From Haloglomus salinum (GTDB lineage: Archaea; Halobacteriota; Halobacteria; Halobacteriales; Haloarculaceae), in contig NZ_CP101153.1 of NCBI RefSeq assembly GCF_024298825.1, forward strand, positions 806,001 through 870,000: a stretch of 64,000 nucleotides of DNA, given 5' to 3'. Positions 63,801-64,000 of this stretch are shown here, piece after piece. The notes beneath the pieces are model-generated. The model was given only the letters and a program-made list of their open reading frames with translations, searched no databases and was not told where the DNA came from. Positions within the stretch are counted from its first letter, which is position 1. The number at the start of each line of letters is the position of its first letter. The position numbers and the translations under genes are program-made.

Positions 63801-64000
63801 AGCGGCCGGTTGAACTGCGAGAGCACGGAGAGGGGCGTGTCGTCGCCCATCGAGCCGACGGGGTCCTTGCCGTCGCTCGCCATCGGCTCCAGCAGGTGGT
63901 CCATCTCGTCGTACGTGTAGCCGTACATCGCCTGGTGGGCCCGCAGTCCGTCCACGTCACCGCGGGGAGCGCGGTCCTCGCGGTCGGCGATGTCGTCGAT
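60803..64000 (-). CDS. gltB: Glutamate synthase large subunit, 5' partial
   Basis: About 1066 residues are visible; the gene runs past the window edge (frame still open at 64000), so the N-terminal amidotransferase domain with its catalytic Cys is mostly missing. Present are the central domain, the FMN-binding synthase domain (EAGIGTIAAGVAKANADVVHISGH and ADGGLKTGRDVAIA), the 3Fe-4S cysteines in GCVMARQCHENTCPVGVATQ, and the C-terminal beta-helical GXGXG domain (GSGNDYVGKGLSGGKL). It converts 2-oxoglutarate plus glutamine to glutamate. No small subunit is next to it within the window. Confidence 0.93.
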   Translation of the reverse strand: MDDIADREDRAPRGDVDGLRAHQAMYGYTYDEMDHLLEPMASDGKDPVGSMGDDTPLSVLSQFNRPLFTYFKQLFAQVTNPPLDYIREEVVTSMETRLGNQRNLLDESPAHARQLVCDSPVLTDAETASIKGLGGGDGELSSTVVDITYDPEAVASLEAAVEDLRSRATDAAREYDIVVLSDRRAGEDRVPIPSLLAVGGVHHHLVRNGLRNRAGLVIESGDPRAVHHFATLIGYGAGAVNPYLAYQSISDLVAGPDGADEEEAVDAYVHAVEDGLLKTMAKMGISTVESYQGAQIFEAVGLDSDFVAEYFEGTTARTEGIDIEDVETDLTKRHTVAWGEEADLERQGEYEHRSDGIFHEWNPQSVGALQQAVRTGDYERYGDFADLMNEQTEQLQTLRGLLEFDSDRDPVDIEDVQPVEEIVKHFSTAAMSLGSLSPEAHENNSIAMNRLGAKSNTGEGGEPPERFDTEKECNIKQVASGRFGVTSDYLTNAEEIQIKMAQGSKPGEGGHLPGKKVNEMIAHVRYATPGVGLISPPPLHDIYSIEDLKQLIHDLKAANPDADINVKLVSEAGIGTIAAGVAKANADVVHISGHSGGTGASPKTSIKNAGLPWELGLAEANQMLRATDLRNRIRVTADGGLKTGRDVAIAALLGAEEYVFGTASLVTSGCVMARQCHENTCPVGVATQRDELRNRFPGEPDHVINYMTFMAQELREIMADLGFTSLDEMIGRPEYLAQRTDVEQEKARKLDLSSVIAQPPGDQRRKTEPQTHEVDEQLDWDIMDELGDALETGEPAHLDMEIGNQHRAVGATLSNHISKEHGLDGLPEDTFRIDFDGVAGQSFGAFLKHGVTMSLTGSGNDYVGKGLSGGKLIVQTPNSAPYEPEENIVTGNVALYGATQGQMYVNGKAGERFAVRNSGVKAVVESVGDHGCEYMTGGVVVCLGDTGKNFAAGMSGGIAYVLDREGDFEDRVNYGMVETTRELGEQDRRMMRRLVENHVAHTDSDRAEYVLEHWEEELDKFVKVMPEAYSRALSEGAEDVREDLPESVGPDADAAGQGFAASTDD

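Overview
The window comes from a haloarchaeon (class Halobacteria). Base composition is very GC-rich and the deduced proteins are strongly acidic. Several starts sit about 25-30 bases after a TTTAA/TTTATA-like box with almost no leader. Genes typical of archaea are present: an archaeal IMP cyclohydrolase (PurO), a NOG1-type GTPase, a valyl-tRNA synthetase with HWGH/KMSKS motifs, a Tat lipoprotein and many small zinc-ribbon proteins. I cannot fix the genus from sequence alone. Most of it looks like ordinary chromosome with accessory islands.

Layout. 1-5.3 kb: a bactofilin-like protein cut by the window edge, an RNA-binding protein overlapping a dephospho-CoA-kinase-like ATPase, a first intergenic repeat (2237-2586), an AN1 finger/CAP-domain membrane protein, pcm and a zinc-finger protein. 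5.4-12.3 kb: MFS transporter, aconitase, DnaJ-domain membrane protein, rimI, then a run of small conserved genes with a thioesterase. 12.3-17 kb: uncharacterised haloarchaeal genes, a rhodanese-MBL fusion and the NOG1 GTPase. 17.0-18.0 kb: a gene-free kilobase built from two opposed copies of the intergenic repeat with perfect GC-rich hairpins between them. 18-23.8 kb: two paralogous glutamate-cysteine-ligase-like enzymes flank a phosphotransferase and a solitary TnpB with a likely guide-RNA end. 24-32 kb: a surface protein with four 99-residue PKD-like repeats, purO, a phosphoesterase, a GAF histidine kinase, aspartate kinase and a KaiC-like ATPase. 32-38.5 kb: valS, then a Doc-family gene bracketed by an imperfect copy of the valS 3' end, then an RND/MMPL exporter. 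38.7-48.2 kb: a doubled PhoU/TrkA-C protein, an aspartoacylase-family protein, threonine-synthase and O-acetylhomoserine-sulfhydrylase-like PLP enzymes, small zinc proteins and a radical SAM protein. 48.5-60.5 kb: DUF5788-like protein, a lone ABC permease, polX, and a six-gene minus-strand MoxR/DUF58/VWA operon, then an MBL hydrolase. The window ends inside glutamate synthase.

How the genes fit together. Aspartate kinase, the threonine-synthase-like protein and the sulfhydrylase are steps of aspartate-family amino-acid synthesis but are not clustered. The operon transcribed from 59.7 to 51.8 kb (BatA-like VWA, double VWA, coiled coil, membrane protein, MoxR, DUF58) is the clearest multi-gene system, coupled by overlapping stop/start codons. 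The most unusual structure is the 767-base valS/Doc cassette, which looks like an integration or recombination product using a tRNA-synthetase gene end. The second is the family of terminal-inverted-repeat-like intergenic elements. No rRNA, tRNA or CRISPR array was recognised.
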